A DNA stretch of 64,000 bases from [Phialemoniopsis] sp. UDSM-2020 (GCA_018873225.1 JAEILZ010000008.1:2604001-2668000); one strand, 5' to 3'. Shown: positions 12,602 through 23,061, counted from the first letter of the stretch. The notes: generated by a model from the sequence alone, not told the origin. Translations and numbers: made by a program.

Positions 12602-14265
12602 ATGACTTCTCTTCGCATGATTATCAGCTCCCTTCTTTTCCTCTCTGCTGTTGAGGCTCTAGTCCTCCCTGATTCACAACAGACGCCGGGCGTAGTGTCT
12701 CTTCCGGTCAAAGCCCTCGGCTCACCATCATCGAATTTACAAAGAAGGCAAGATGGTACTTTGCAAACGTCCATCTTGAACCAGGAGTGGCTGTACGCCG
12801 TCGAGGGTTTGTTTTCATGACTATCCTCCATGTCACCCTCAAGTCGCTGATAGCTTCCTTGCCAGTCTCGATCGGAACACCTCCGCAGAAGACATATGTT
12901 CAACTCGACACAGGCTCCAGCGAACTCTGGGTGAACCCAAATTGCACCAATGCGGACGCGAACTTTGGCCTCCAAGATCTTTGCAAGAAGGCACCTCGGT
13001 ACAATGCGAGTGCGTCATCGTCAAGTGAGGGCCCTTTTGGCGAGAAGCGCATCGTCTATGGTAATGATGGTTCTGTGAAAGTCGGCGTCGACTTGAACTA
13101 CTACAATGATGATGTGGCCATTGCAGGTGAGTCTACGAGAGGACTTAGACGAGATAAACAAGTTGAGCTGATCTCTTGGTAGGCACATCTATTCATGTCC
13201 AGCAATTCGGAGTTGCAGTCGATTCTTTGGGCTTATCCGGGGGTATCTTGGGACTGTCACCAGACTTCAACACCGGCTTCGCCGTCAACGATTCGTATCT
13301 CCTGCCACTTGATTCTCTAGTGAAGAATGGCGCAATCAAGAGTCGGGCGTACAGCGTTGCTCTCGGACATTCAACAGACTCAACTGGTTAGTGGGTTCCT
13401 CTACAAGACTGGTCTGAGCCGGCTGACACCTGGAGCCAAGGCTCCCTCATTTTCGGCGGAATCAACACGGGTGCCTTTACCGGTACATTGCAGAAACTTC
13501 CAATCATTCCCAGTCGAGACAATGGGACCAGGTCAGTCTCTGCCAATATCCTCGCTCCTGCCTTAATCTTTGCTGACGGATATGGCCTTGGCCTAATAAC
13601 AGATTGACCGTCGAACTCAACGGTATTGGTATCACATCCGCAAATTCCACAACAAAAATCGTAATGGGCAATGACACCAACGTACTTCTCGACACGGGCA
13701 ACACCTTTCTCCAGCTTAACCCCAGCATAGTGGACCAGATCTACACCCGCCTCGGCGCCAAGATGGACAACAAGACGGGGTTTCCGCTGGTCGACTGCAC
13801 CAAGCGCCAGGAAAAGGGCTCCGTCGACTTCACTTTTGCCAACAAAACCATTTCAGTGCCCTTTGCCGACTTCATCATGACGGCTCAGGGCCTGTGTGCT
13901 GTCGGTGCTTTTGCCCTGCCCGAAGGGTCGCAGCAGATCCTCGGCCTGCCGTTTTTGAGGGCCGCGTATGGTGAGTCCTTCGGTGAACTCGCACTAGCTT
14001 CATTTAAATCAGACTGGCTGACTTTGTGTTTCAAGCTGTATTCGACTGGGACAACCAAAGTGCTCATCTGGCGCAAGCTGCCAAGTGTGATGGGCAGGTC
14101 ATGGCTATCGGGACTGGGCCGGATGCCGTTCCCAATGTTACTGGAGCATGTCAGTCTGCGTCTTTGCCCACCCCGACGGCGGGCAATGGAGTTATGGGCA
14201 GAACGCAAGTATCGGTTGCTGCCATGGTTGGAAGCTTGGTCCTTGCTTGCTCGTGGCTTTCATAG
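12602..14265 (+). CDS. secreted, probably GPI-anchored aspartic protease (pepsin A1 / yapsin-like)
   Basis: Six exons: 12602-12806, 12866-13126, 13183-13386, 13441-13531, 13603-13970, 14036-14265, giving 452 aa with all phases matching. The N-terminus is a signal peptide (MTSLRMIISSLLFLSAVEA) and a propeptide ends near the dibasic LQRRQDG. The mature enzyme has both catalytic aspartates: DTGSSELWV (D83) and DTGNTFLQL (D284). The flap-containing lobe lies between them, and GSLIFGGINTGAFTG is a typical fungal pepsin block. The C-terminus has a Ser/Thr/Pro linker and ends with a hydrophobic tail (VSVAAMVGSLVLACSWLS) that fits GPI attachment, so a cell-wall or membrane location is inferred. It would cleave extracellular or wall proteins. 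All five introns are short (54-71 bp). Confidence 0.9.
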
Positions 14266-14740
14266 TCGAGTCCTTATCGTAGCAGCTGGTCAAGATGAGG
14301 GATGCGAGCCTATGCCGTTGGTCGTAGTCTGACTCATACGGGTCGGTGAAAGAGCTGACTCTACTGATGTTCGTTTGGGAGACTTATGCAGCAATCTCAT
14401 AGAAACTCTTCGCGGATAATCAAATACCCTTTACTAAGCCCAAGATCCAAATTAGTGCGTCACGTCAGTCATCGCGGCATTGACATTTAGCGCAAGGTGG
14501 GGCTCCGGCGGGGGAGATGACCGATGTTCGGCAGCGACCGGCGGCATTGCAGTCACTTTACGCGATTCTTTCTTTGACATCTTTCACTGCAACGAGACTT
14601 GACCCGAGTTCATTGGACTACGTGCTGCATGACATCCCGGAGACCCAATTAGGAAGGCTATACCTGTAACACCAGAGGAACCCAGACTCTCGCTCGCTCC
14701 AGACCCCACCCAGTGACCACAAGCACCTCCGTACGACACA
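14266..14740. other. intergenic; promoter of 2-hydroxyacid dehydrogenase gene
   Basis: This is about 475 bases with no gene. It holds the 3' end of the protease transcript and the promoter and leader of the next gene. No distinct element stands out. Confidence 0.5.
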
Positions 14741-15829
14741 ATGTCGCCTCTCAAGGTCGCCGTGCTCGACGATTACCAAGGAGCCGCCGAGGCGCAATTC
14801 AAGGCCCTCGACCCGTCCAAGTATGAAGTCACCATCTTCCGCGACACGCTGCCGGCGTACAACCACCCAGACACGCCCGACAGCGCCCGGACGCAGCTCG
14901 TCGACCGCCTGCAGCCCTTCGCCATCATCTGCACGATGCGCGAGCGCACCCCGTTTCCCAAGGCCCTCGTCGACCAGCTACCCAACCTGCAGCTCCTCCT
15001 GACGACCGGCGTGCGCAACGCCTCGCTCGACATCCCCGCGCTCCAGGCCCGCGGGATCCCCGTCAGCGGTGCGCAGGACGAAGAGCGCAAGGCCGTCGCG
15101 GGGCCGGACGGCACGACGCAGCACTGCGTCTCGCTGATCCTCGGCGCCGCGCGCAACCTCGCGGCCGACGACGCCGCCGTCAAGGCCGCGCCGGGGACCA
15201 CGTGGCAGACGGGCTTCGCGATGTCGCTGACGGGCCGGACGCTCGGGCTCGTCGGGCTGGGCCGGTTGGGGGTCGCGGTGGGGCGGATCATGGCCTCTGC
15301 GTTCGGCATGCGCGTCGTCGCGTGGAGCAGCAGCCTGACGCAGGAGGTCGCGGACGAGAAGGCGCGGGCGGCGGGCCTGCCGGTCGAGCGGGCGGCCGAC
15401 GGGGAGAAGACGTTTAAGGTCGTGGGCAAGGAGGAGATGTTCCGCTCGGCGGACGTGGTGTCTGTGCACTACGTGCTGTCGGACCGGTCGCGGGGCGTCG
15501 TGGCCGCCAAGGAGCTGGAGCTGATGCAGCCGCACGCCGTGCTGGTGAACACCTCGCGGGGACCGCTCGTTGTGGAGGAGGACCTGCTGCGCGTGCTCGA
15601 GGAGGGCAGGATCAGGTGCGCGGCGCTGGATGTTTTCGCCGTCGAGCCGTTGCCGGCGGATAGTCCCTGGAGGACGACGGAGTGGGGGCAGGACGGCAGA
15701 AGCCAGGTTTTGCTTACGCCTCATATGGGGTATGTCTCTAAGGATACGATTGATCGGTGGTACGAGATCAATGTGGCGGATATTGGGCGGTGGGAGAGGG
15801 GAGAGCCCCTTTCTTTAGCTTTGTATTAA
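14741..15829 (+). CDS. D-isomer-specific 2-hydroxyacid dehydrogenase
   Basis: Intronless gene of 362 aa, with the start in a good context after a short leader. The Rossmann NAD motif GLVGLGRLG is at about residues 169-177. The catalytic set follows: arginine in NTSRGPLVVEEDLL, glutamate in the AVEPLP segment and histidine in LTPHMGYV. Family knowledge: such enzymes reduce 2-keto acids (glyoxylate, hydroxypyruvate, phenylpyruvate and similar) to D-2-hydroxy acids with NAD(P)H. The N-terminal MSPLKVAVLDDYQ resembles the phosphoglycerate-dehydrogenase-like subgroup, but there is no ACT regulatory domain, so a serine-synthesis role is unlikely. The exact substrate is not determinable. Confidence 0.9.
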   Translation: MSPLKVAVLDDYQGAAEAQFKALDPSKYEVTIFRDTLPAYNHPDTPDSARTQLVDRLQPFAIICTMRERTPFPKALVDQLPNLQLLLTTGVRNASLDIPALQARGIPVSGAQDEERKAVAGPDGTTQHCVSLILGAARNLAADDAAVKAAPGTTWQTGFAMSLTGRTLGLVGLGRLGVAVGRIMASAFGMRVVAWSSSLTQEVADEKARAAGLPVERAADGEKTFKVVGKEEMFRSADVVSVHYVLSDRSRGVVAAKELELMQPHAVLVNTSRGPLVVEEDLLRVLEEGRIRCAALDVFAVEPLPADSPWRTTEWGQDGRSQVLLTPHMGYVSKDTIDRWYEINVADIGRWERGEPLSLALY

Positions 15830-16317
15830 TCTGTCTCAAAAGGACTATTGTACAATCTTGCCATAGCTATTCTTTAAAACGGACACGAAGGAATGCAAGT
15901 TACAAGGAGGCTGGCTGATATGCATTGGTGTTTCGGTTCCTTTCTGTCCGACTGTCTGAGTAATGGTTGCTGGACTTTAATTCCCATTTGTTTGGTGTCC
16001 CTCAGAGTTCATCAAACAACTTGATCTCGACAACGTTGTACCGTTAGTCACTGACCTCAGTTGGTCAGTTGAGTGCCGCGTGCCGCGCATTGAAGGTGGT
16101 TGCACGTGTCACTAGTGCTCCACGTGAAAGCCAACCATTAGAAGATCAGATTCGTCATGCCGCCTTAGCCTTTCACAATCGAACTTCTTCTTCATTGCAG
16201 TTATCAGACGTTGATATGAAGCGACCTTAGCGCCAAGCCACCATTTGCTTCTCATGAACAAATTATAAAGCATCATATATTCCTCGTACCGATTTCTCAA
16301 GAAAACCTGCCATTACC
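15830..16317. other. intergenic; promoter of VOC gene
   Basis: This is about 490 bases without a gene. A TATAAA sequence at 16264-16269 lies about 50 bases before the next ATG and is a plausible core promoter or leader element. Confidence 0.5.
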
Positions 16318-16782
16318 ATGCCGCCCATAGCCAGTGTCAAATCCCTTGATCATCTCGTTCTCACGGTCAAGGACATCGACGCCTCGATCAAGTTCTACGA
16401 GTCGGTCTTGGGCATGGAGCATGTTAGCTTCCACTCTGGCGGAGTAGAGCGACATGCCTTACGGTTCGGCCAGCAAAAGATCAACCTCCACGTCAGTGGC
16501 AGGGAGTTTGAGCCAAAAGCAGAAAAGGTTCAACCAGGCTCTGCGGACCTTTGCTTCCTCGTCCAAGACGACGTCGCCGATGTACTGTCCCGTTTACGGG
16601 AGAAGGGTGTTCAAGTGCTGGAAGGAGGCGGTGTGGTCAAACGCACTGGAGCTCGGTCTACCCTGGCCAGCGTCTACATCCGTGACCCTGACGGAAACTT
16701 GATCGAGTGAGTGATATATCCAGCTTCTAGGTTGCAATGTCAGGCTGACTTGCCCAGACTCTCGAACGAGGTTGCAGAATAG
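16318..16782 (+). CDS. VOC / glyoxalase-bleomycin-resistance fold protein
   Basis: Two exons, 16318-16706 and 16758-16782, giving 137 aa. The second exon supplies only the last eight codons; without the 51-bp intron the frame would stop at once after NLIE. The chain begins with the DHLVLTVKDID strand carrying the first metal-site histidine (H12), followed by SIKFYESVLGM, and ends with the VYIRDPDGNLIE strand that carries the last metal-site glutamate. These are hallmarks of the vicinal-oxygen-chelate family, closest in look to the small STM3117-like lactoylglutathione-lyase subgroup. The substrate is unknown; roles in the family include methylglyoxal detoxification and ring-cleavage or epoxide chemistry. 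Confidence 0.88.
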
Positions 16783-17712
16783 CTGAGGTTCCTCAAACTA
16801 CACGAGACCTAGCAGGAATATTGACAAGAACAATGATGAGCCATGAAAGGGGAAACAAAGGAAGATTGCAAGTTCACACACTTTATATAACGGAAACATG
16901 CCCCATTTTGCAATTGTTATTTTGAAAGGCATAGCTGAACTGCCTCGAACAAAGTAAACCAGAATATGTGACAAGGTGAGAGTCTGTTCTGCAGCTGGTA
17001 GTGACTCACTTACCCATCACCAGGAAGTACATTTTAGATTCCAGATTCTCCTAATTTACATGGTTTCGACCTTTATTGTGCTCCGCTTGTTTATCCATTC
17101 CGCGTGCTGAACTCACGGACGCGTTTCAATCTCACTCCCCGCTCACTTGACCGATCACTTTCGGCCGACTTTCCCGAACGACTCCTGTAAAAAGCTCCTT
17201 TGAATCGTCAACACTACTCCCTTCTTTCTCCCTTCCATTTCCTTCCACTTCCTTTGGTCAAGGCTCTGATCACAAACCTTGAACCTCAACGACCAACATC
17301 TACCATCTTGTGGGAGGCACAATCCAGGTAAGTCACTTCTTCGGTTTCGCCAACAGCGCACCTTCCCTACTACCGCCAGCCTGAAAGAGAAGTCGCGCAC
17401 AACACTTGTCCGTGCCCGTGATTCTCCCCTGCCCCGATCCTCATTCTTCATCTCCAACTCCACTTGCGCCTCTGCTCACCAGCTACCCAGGTGGGGTGAG
17501 CCAAGTCACCCATCAATATTCTGCCTGTATGAACAGCAAGTCCAGCATTCCGTAACTGACTGTTTCGGTTTTAGGGTGCCAGTGTGGTTCTTCGATTTTG
17601 TTGGGATCAACAAAGAGCGTAAGCTCGGATCAAAATCCGGTCTCAACAAGATCGCAATTCTATCTGTCGACAGCCTGCTTACTGCGTCCTAGAAGCCGTC
17701 CAGTCCATCAAG
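16783..17712 (+). other. leader region of dsRBD gene with probable 5'UTR intron
   Basis: From about 17160 the plus strand is strongly pyrimidine-rich, as in fungal transcription starts and leaders. A consensus donor (CCAG|GTAAGT at 17328) and an acceptor after GTAACTGAC...TTTTAG (17574) would define a 247-bp intron in the 5'UTR. A 137-codon open frame (17279-17692) crosses this intron and is therefore probably an artefact, though a shorter uORF is possible. Nothing is seen in 16783-17150. Confidence 0.45.
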
Positions 17713-19224
17713 ATGGCCCCCAAAGAGCGCCTGTCGCCGTATCCGTCTTCTGACAAGGCGGGTCCTGCTGAGAAGATGGGCCCTCAGCAGAAGACGGGCT
17801 CTGAGCAGAAGACGGCCTCTGAGCAGAAGACAGGCCCAGAGAAAAACATGGGTCTGAAGACCGAGGTCTCTGAGCCCGGTGAGGTAGCTGACTCCCCCGC
17901 CTTGTCGGGCGCTCCGGGTGATCATCGCGGTCGCTATGACCCTCCCGGATGCTACATACGTAAGACCTTTTCCTCTAGCCTGACATTCACGACAAGCAAT
18001 GCTGATGAATGCGCAGCTCCTTGGAACCCGTACCCGTATTCCGAACCGAGCATACCCTCCCCGCACAACCAGTTTCAGTACCTGGCACGGGACCCGAGCA
18101 CCTCTCGGCCTTCTCAGTCGACACCCGGCGGAACTGTTGGACATGGCGAGCGTGCAGGCTATGCCCAACAGCTGAGCCATGAGTGCCAGCGCCGAAAGTT
18201 CAACCCGCAGTTTGCAGAGATGCAAACACCCCCTGGCCGATTCCAGTTCCAGGTTGCTCTGAAGGATCAGGTCATCAAGGACACCAAGTCACACACGGAC
18301 ATAAACCAGGCCAGGCAGAGTGTAGCGAAGAAGGCCCTCCAAGTCGTTCAAACTTGGCCCCTCCCACCCAAACCCAAATCTCAGGACAGCACTAGACCCG
18401 GTCATGTTAATACAGGCCGGGGAGCGCACAACCTCCCATGCCCCCCAACCTTTCCCACTACCACGTCCCTTCTTCAGATCACTCAGCAGGATCGTTGGCT
18501 GATGGACGTGGGCTCCCAGTATTCGGGGGCGACACAACCTTTGGACTACCAGGGCTATGTCCCTCCCTCTCTTCAAGGTCTGGGATGGCCGTCTGCGCCT
18601 TGCGCTGGTCTTGTCCCTCCCCCTCTGCCCCCTTGGTACACTCAGAACGCACCCCTTCTTGTAGGCTATATTGGTGGAAACGCCAACCCTTTGGGGACTG
18701 GCGCTTCCGAAACCGCCATCCCACAGGCACAACAGTCCGCTTCCCGCAACGGCACTGAACCAACGGCCGCCAATCAAACAGCCAAGGCTTCCGACCAAGA
18801 CGAGGACAGGGATAGTGCTCGTCCCAATTCTTCACACCAGACAACACCTAGCGACCCCAACGTCAAGACAGGTGAGCCGGGCGCCAACAAAGACCAGCAG
18901 CCATCTAACACTGAAGGCCCGTTCGTATACGAGCCCGATCCCCTAGGTGGACTTCTTGACGCCGAATGTTTGCCGGAGATTCAAGACCTGTTGGAGGAAA
19001 TTGAGTATCATACTGGTGAGCGGCTGGTCTTGCCTCCCGGTTCGTGGCCCTGGGTTGCGAGAGCATACCTTCAGGGCTGCCTCGCCCACTGTCTGGAGCG
19101 CAGACTGGCGAGACTGCGAGCTGCAGCTCAGCCCATCCAGGCCAGGACCGAGTGGCTCAGAGCTACAACTGGTTTCTATGAGAGGCACCCTGGTTATAGG
19201 AGCAATTGGTCGCGCGAGGGGTAG
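17713..19224 (+). CDS. double-stranded RNA-binding domain protein
   Basis: The frame runs 503 codons unspliced. A 57-bp in-frame segment, 17960-18016 (GTAAGA...GCGCAG), is a likely intron, giving join(17713..17959,18017..19224) and 484 aa. The N-terminus has imperfect 7-residue repeats (EQKTGSEQKTASEQKTG) encoded by 21-nt units. The clearest domain is a dsRNA-binding motif at about residues 130-193 after splicing: YAQQLSHECQRRKF, then FQFQVALKDQ, then the helix ARQSVAKKALQVV with the family A-x-x-x-A-K-K-A-L pattern. A Pro/Gln-rich disordered middle follows, then a helical C-terminal segment near 18950-19170. The stop TAG at 19222-19224 is followed in the same frame by 60 more open codons rich in Arg-Ser. 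The role is presumably in RNA metabolism; nothing points to Dicer or ADAR catalysis. The domain match is good but not strong. Confidence 0.7.
   Translation: MAPKERLSPYPSSDKAGPAEKMGPQQKTGSEQKTASEQKTGPEKNMGLKTEVSEPGEVADSPALSGAPGDHRGRYDPPGCYIRKTFSSSLTFTTSNADECAAPWNPYPYSEPSIPSPHNQFQYLARDPSTSRPSQSTPGGTVGHGERAGYAQQLSHECQRRKFNPQFAEMQTPPGRFQFQVALKDQVIKDTKSHTDINQARQSVAKKALQVVQTWPLPPKPKSQDSTRPGHVNTGRGAHNLPCPPTFPTTTSLLQITQQDRWLMDVGSQYSGATQPLDYQGYVPPSLQGLGWPSAPCAGLVPPPLPPWYTQNAPLLVGYIGGNANPLGTGASETAIPQAQQSASRNGTEPTAANQTAKASDQDEDRDSARPNSSHQTTPSDPNVKTGEPGANKDQQPSNTEGPFVYEPDPLGGLLDAECLPEIQDLLEEIEYHTGERLVLPPGSWPWVARAYLQGCLAHCLERRLARLRAAAQPIQARTEWLRATTGFYERHPGYRSNWSREG
17770..17850 (+). repeat. imperfect 21-nt coding tandem repeat
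   Basis: Three to four degenerate copies of a 21-nt unit around GAGCAGAAGACGG encode alternating EQKTGS/EQKTAS/EQKTGP. The repeat lies wholly in exon 1 of the dsRNA-binding gene and keeps the frame, so copy-number change would alter protein length without breaking it. Confidence 0.7.
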
Positions 19225-19407
19225 GACCGTCGCGACCACCGTCGAGGCAGATCTCGGCCTCGGTCTCACTCACGCAGAGAACGCACGCGCTCGCCAGCGT
19301 CGACGCCTTCTCCCAGAAAGGGACGACAACGTTCTCCCCTCGCCGGACACGAAGGCGACTTTTACGATGGCCGATACCCGGATACCTATCGCCGTGGTCG
19401 GGTTTAG
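19225..19407 (+). other. in-frame RS-rich open extension after the dsRBD stop codon
   Basis: Directly after the TAG the same frame stays open for 60 codons to TAG at 19405-19407. It reads as arginine/serine-rich sequence (for example RGRSRPRSHSRRERTRSP) followed by a short GDFYDGRYP segment, an SR/RGG-like composition that suits an RNA-binding protein. No in-phase intron with a consensus donor removes the stop: the good donor GTGAGC at 19016 with the acceptor GGTAG at 19224 gives 209 bp and the wrong frame. It may be a readthrough tail, a recently lost C-terminus, or chance 3'UTR. Confidence 0.4.
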
Positions 19408-19903
19408 GAGATAGGGTATCCGATACCCAGGGGAGAGAGAACCAGCAAGGTTCTTATCGGTATTTGGTGCTTTTGTTCGGGATTGCTTTTGGACGAAAAT
19501 CGTCTCGAAGACCTATGGAACGAAAAAGAGTATGGGATTGTTCTTGTGCACTGATACTGGAAACGGGCGTTTGATTTGGAGACCCTCAATTCGGCTCCCC
19601 AGCCTTGATGGTCTCCTTTTTTCTCATCAAGAGTCATCGCCACACTGATGTGTGCCTTGGGCAAGTGTCCAAATCTGGCTTCACTAATCGCAATACGGAA
19701 TCAACACGGCGCCGGCCAGCTTTAGTCTAGTTTCTGTACTTAATCTTTCTTTTCATTTCTGTACTGTCTATCATGGCAGAGTACGGATATTTCCTAATTT
19801 ACATGATTGCCCAACCCATGCGCCTCCGATGTGTGACCTTCCACCGAGGACTTCCTCGCCACAAAATGCCTTCCGATGCTGCTCGCCCAAAATCCAAGCA
19901 GGC
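19408..19903. other. convergent intergenic region
   Basis: This is about 500 bases between the 3' ends of the dsRNA-binding gene and the short-chain dehydrogenase. No gene or repeat is seen, and it probably holds both 3'UTRs. Confidence 0.5.
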
Positions 19904-20830
19904 CTACAGCCTGGCTGGCATGCGGCTCGCGCCGTCCAGGCGAATGACCTCACCGTTAAGCATCGAGTTCTCGATGAGGTGGACGACGAGGGCGGCAAAC
20001 TCCTCGGGCTTGCCGGGCCGCTTGGGGAACTCGAGGCTGTTGAGCAGGGACTGGCGCACCTTGGGCGACATGGCCTTTGTCATGTTCGTCTCGAACAGGC
20101 TCGGCGCGACGGTGAGCACGCGGATGCCGTGGCGGCTCAGGTCGCGCGCCATGGGCAGCGTCATGGCCGCCACGGCGCCCTTGCTCGCCGAGTAGGCCAC
20201 CTGGCCCATCTGGCCTTCAAAGGCGGCCGAGCTCGCGACCATGACGACGACGCCGCGCTCCTTGTCGTCCCCTTCGCCCTCGGTCGCGTTGGCGATGTGC
20301 GGCAGCGCCTGGCGGACCAGGTCGAGCGTGCCGCGCAGGTTGACGTTGAGGACGAGGTCGAGGTTGTCGAGCGGGACGGGCCGCTTCTTGCCGTCCATGA
20401 TGAGGCCCGGGAAGCCTATCCCCGCGGCGGGGATGACGCCGCCCAGGGGCGACGAGTTGGAGCGTGACCACTCTGCCGCGCCGGAGATGGCGGCCGAGAC
20501 GCTGGATGTGTCGGTCACGTCGCACTGGTAGAAGCGGGCGCGGGAGGGGCCGCCGAGCTCCTTGGCGAGGGCGGCGCCGGTGTCCTCGTTCATGTCGAGG
20601 AGGGCGACGTTGCCTCCTTGCTTGGCGATCGCGACGGCGGTGGCGCGGCCTAGGCCCGAGGCGCTATGTGCAGTGTTAGCATTATTTGATTGTAGGGCTA
20701 TACTGTATGAGTTGTTCTTTGTGGTAGGGAGCGATGCGGTGCTTTGAGGGACTTCACATGCTTGATGAAAGGGATGAGTGAGATGAGCTTACCCGCCGGA
20801 TATGATGAACGTGCGGCCTTGGATCTTCAT
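19904..20830 (-). CDS. short-chain dehydrogenase, HSD10 / 3-hydroxyacyl-CoA dehydrogenase type II-like
   Basis: Two exons on the minus strand, 20793-20830 and 19904-20663, with an intron of 129 bp, giving 265 aa. The first exon (MKIQGRTFIISGG) is joined in phase to ASGLGRATAV, which completes the NAD-binding TGxxxGxG-type motif (SGGASGLG, residues 11-18). The active site is VASSAAF (Ser157/158) with YSASK (Tyr170, Lys174). The aspartate after strand beta-2 (NVALLD) indicates NAD(H). The overall order and the C-terminal FPKRPGKPEEFA with GEVIRLDGASRM match the 3-hydroxyacyl-CoA dehydrogenase type II (HSD17B10) group of the SDR family, which acts in fatty acid or isoleucine breakdown. No clear N-terminal targeting peptide is visible. 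It is divergent from the Rab4-like gene. Confidence 0.88.
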
Positions 20831-21470
20831 TGTGCTTGTGATGATGTTGGATGTGGTGCAATGAGGAGATGGATGTATAAAGCAGAAGTCAAAAGGGGTT
20901 ATTTGGAGTGTCTTCAAAGGACGCTCAAGTTATCCAGAGGAGCGCAAGAAATGATCAATCTCAGACAGATGCTGATGGATGAATGTGATGTCTGTTCTGT
21001 CTGTACATCGGCCCGCAGAGAAACCTCGGCTTCCCCAGACCCACCCACTGAAAGATGCCGATCTTTAGTGACGCTAAGACGCCACAGCGGATGCCAACTC
21101 AAACAACACCGAGTGGGGCCCCTGCACAGGCCCAAGCCACACCTGAACGAGTCCCCTGTCATGGGTCAATCATGCGCCAATACGCCGCCGATACGCCTGC
21201 GCCAAGGCGAAATGCACGCCCGTGACAAAGCCTGAAGCAGCAGCCCATCATCGATTGTCTCGACCGCTCCGCCTTGTTTTTGGCGTGACGACAAGCACAA
21301 ACAGACTCGAAAACAAAAGTCGTTCATCTGCACTCGAACCCGCCCTGCGCATTCCACTCGGATCATCACCACTACGCGCCCTTGTCTGCTGGAGCCGAAA
21401 TCCCCCTAGCATATCTATTTTACATCGCAATCTCCGACCACCAGACGCACATACACCACCGCCGCCCACG
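20831..21470. promoter_or_regulatory. bidirectional promoter region
   Basis: These 640 bases separate the divergent starts of the SDR (minus) and the Rab-like gene (plus). Open frames inside overlap in several phases and look like chance. No TATA-like or other element is clear enough to name. Confidence 0.45.
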
Positions 21471-22700
21471 ATGACCCGGCCGCGCCGCTCCTCCGCGGCA
21501 AGCGAGGAGAGCACGGCGACGGCGCACGACCAGGTACGCCCTCTACGGTTTCCATGCATACGTTTGACGGAGCGAGGGAAGACTGACGTTTTGCGCGGCA
21601 GGAGTTGGGGAGCATGTACGACTACCTAGCCAAGATCATTCTGTTAGGGCCCAGCGGGACTGGCAAGTGAGTGACTACAACGACATCGGAACGGCCGGGT
21701 TATGTCGAGAGCGACTATGCTGACCCATCTTGTGCTTTCTGCAGGTCGTGTCTGCTGCATCGCTTCGTTAAGAACGAGTGGCGCGTGCTGTCGTCGCAGA
21801 CCATCGGCGTCGAGTTTGCGAGCAAGATTATCAAGGTGGGGACGGGGGCCAGGAGGAAACGGATAAAGCTACAGGTACGAATCACTCTCTCCCATGAGAT
21901 TGCCCTTAGATTATATGGCTAATTCTTGTTTTGTTGGCACACAGCTTTGGGACACGGCGGGCACCGAGCGCTTCCGCTCCGTCTCGCGGTCCTACTACCG
22001 CGGCGCCGCCGGCGCTATCCTCGTCTACGACATCACCTCCCACAAGTCCTTCTCCAGCCTCCAGCCCTTCCTCAACGACGCGCGCGCCCTCGCCTCACCG
22101 AACCTGACGATGCTCCTCGTCGGCAACAAGCTTGACCTCGCCTCCGACCTCGTCGACACGAGCCTGCCCCCGCCGACGCCCAGCTCCATGTCCTCGGCCA
22201 GCGTGCCCTACGCGAGCTCGCCGATAGCAGGCGCGGGGAGAGACGCAGCGGCGGCCAGCGGGTCTGGCTCGTCGGGCCTGGGCACGCAGATGCGCGCCAC
22301 CGTGGCGCCGGACGGCCGGGACGTCTCGAGCGCCGAGGCCAGCCGGTGGGCCAGCAGCGTCAGCGTGCCCGTCACGCTCGAGGTGTCGGCGCTGTCGGGA
22401 GAGGGGGTTGACGATGTATTTGCGCGCCTCGCGCGCATGATCCTGACCAAGATCGAGCTGGGCGAGATCGACCCGGACGACCCGATGAGCGGGATCCAGT
22501 ACGGCGACGCGGGCGGGCCCTGGAACGCGGGCGCCAGCGACGGCGGGAGCATCAAGAGCGGCATGACGGCCGATGATGTCGGCGGCGTGAGGCGGCGGAG
22601 AGGCAAGAATAGAGGAGGGGTCAGGGGCATGGCGCTGCGGGAGTGGGAGGAGGTGTTTACGCTGTCTAATCGGCGGAGGGGAGGGCCTTGTGGGTGCTGA
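21471..22700 (+). CDS. Rab4-like small GTPase
   Basis: Four exons: 21471-21533, 21602-21666, 21745-21874, 21945-22700 (337 aa). Exon 2 begins the G domain (YDYLAKIILLG). The P-loop GPSGTGKS is residues 37-44 and is split by intron 2 before its last codons. Switch I carries SQTIGVEF, switch II WDTAGTERFRSVSRSYYRG, the base-binding motif is NKLD and the G5 motif is VSAL. The protein ends in CGC, the dual-geranylgeranylation type of Rab tail. LLHRFV, TIGVEF and SRSYYRGAAGA resemble Rab4, an early-endosome recycling GTPase. Unusual: about 45 Ser/Pro/Ala-rich residues lie between NKLD and the last G motif, and a further acidic and basic tail makes the chain much longer than the usual 210-220 aa. 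Confidence 0.92.
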
Positions 22701-23061
22701 TGTGCTGCCGCGGAGGCGCATGGTGATGGATATATACCCCCTTTTGAGCCTCGGGAGTTGGGATGATCACTCTCATTCTGTTATTTCAAGATCAGTTCGC
22801 CGGGAAGGGGCATTGGCGATACTGGATGGTGAGAGAACATCATCTCAAGAGCATGGGAACTAATGGTCCGTATAAGGGACGTCGATGACGAACAACAGCA
22901 AGCATGCATACTCGGAATTACTCGGTTTCATAGCGATTTTGTACATGTAATATCTTGAAGGTTTCCACGCTACCATGGTCGATCTTGTGAGCAGTGTCGT
23001 TGCTATGCCAGTCATGTACCATGTCATCATACCATTGTTTCTCAAACAGCGTGTTCCAGAC
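22701..23061. other. convergent intergenic region
   Basis: This is about 360 bases between the Rab-like and GXWXG gene ends. It is AT-rich, fits 3'UTRs, and nothing else is seen. Confidence 0.5.

Noticed and set aside
1..16782. A secondary-metabolite cluster starting with the NRPS-like gene
   Set aside because: The following genes (DUF3433, membrane protein, GFA protein, protease, dehydrogenase, VOC) show no shared pathway, regulator or transporter of a cluster.
17279..17692. 137-codon frame before the dsRBD gene
   Set aside because: It crosses a likely 5'UTR intron (17328-17574), so it would not exist in the mature RNA.
19016..19224. An intron removing the dsRBD stop codon
   Set aside because: The donor GTGAGC and acceptor GGTAG look good, but the 209-bp length gives a frame that does not lead into the RS-rich tail.
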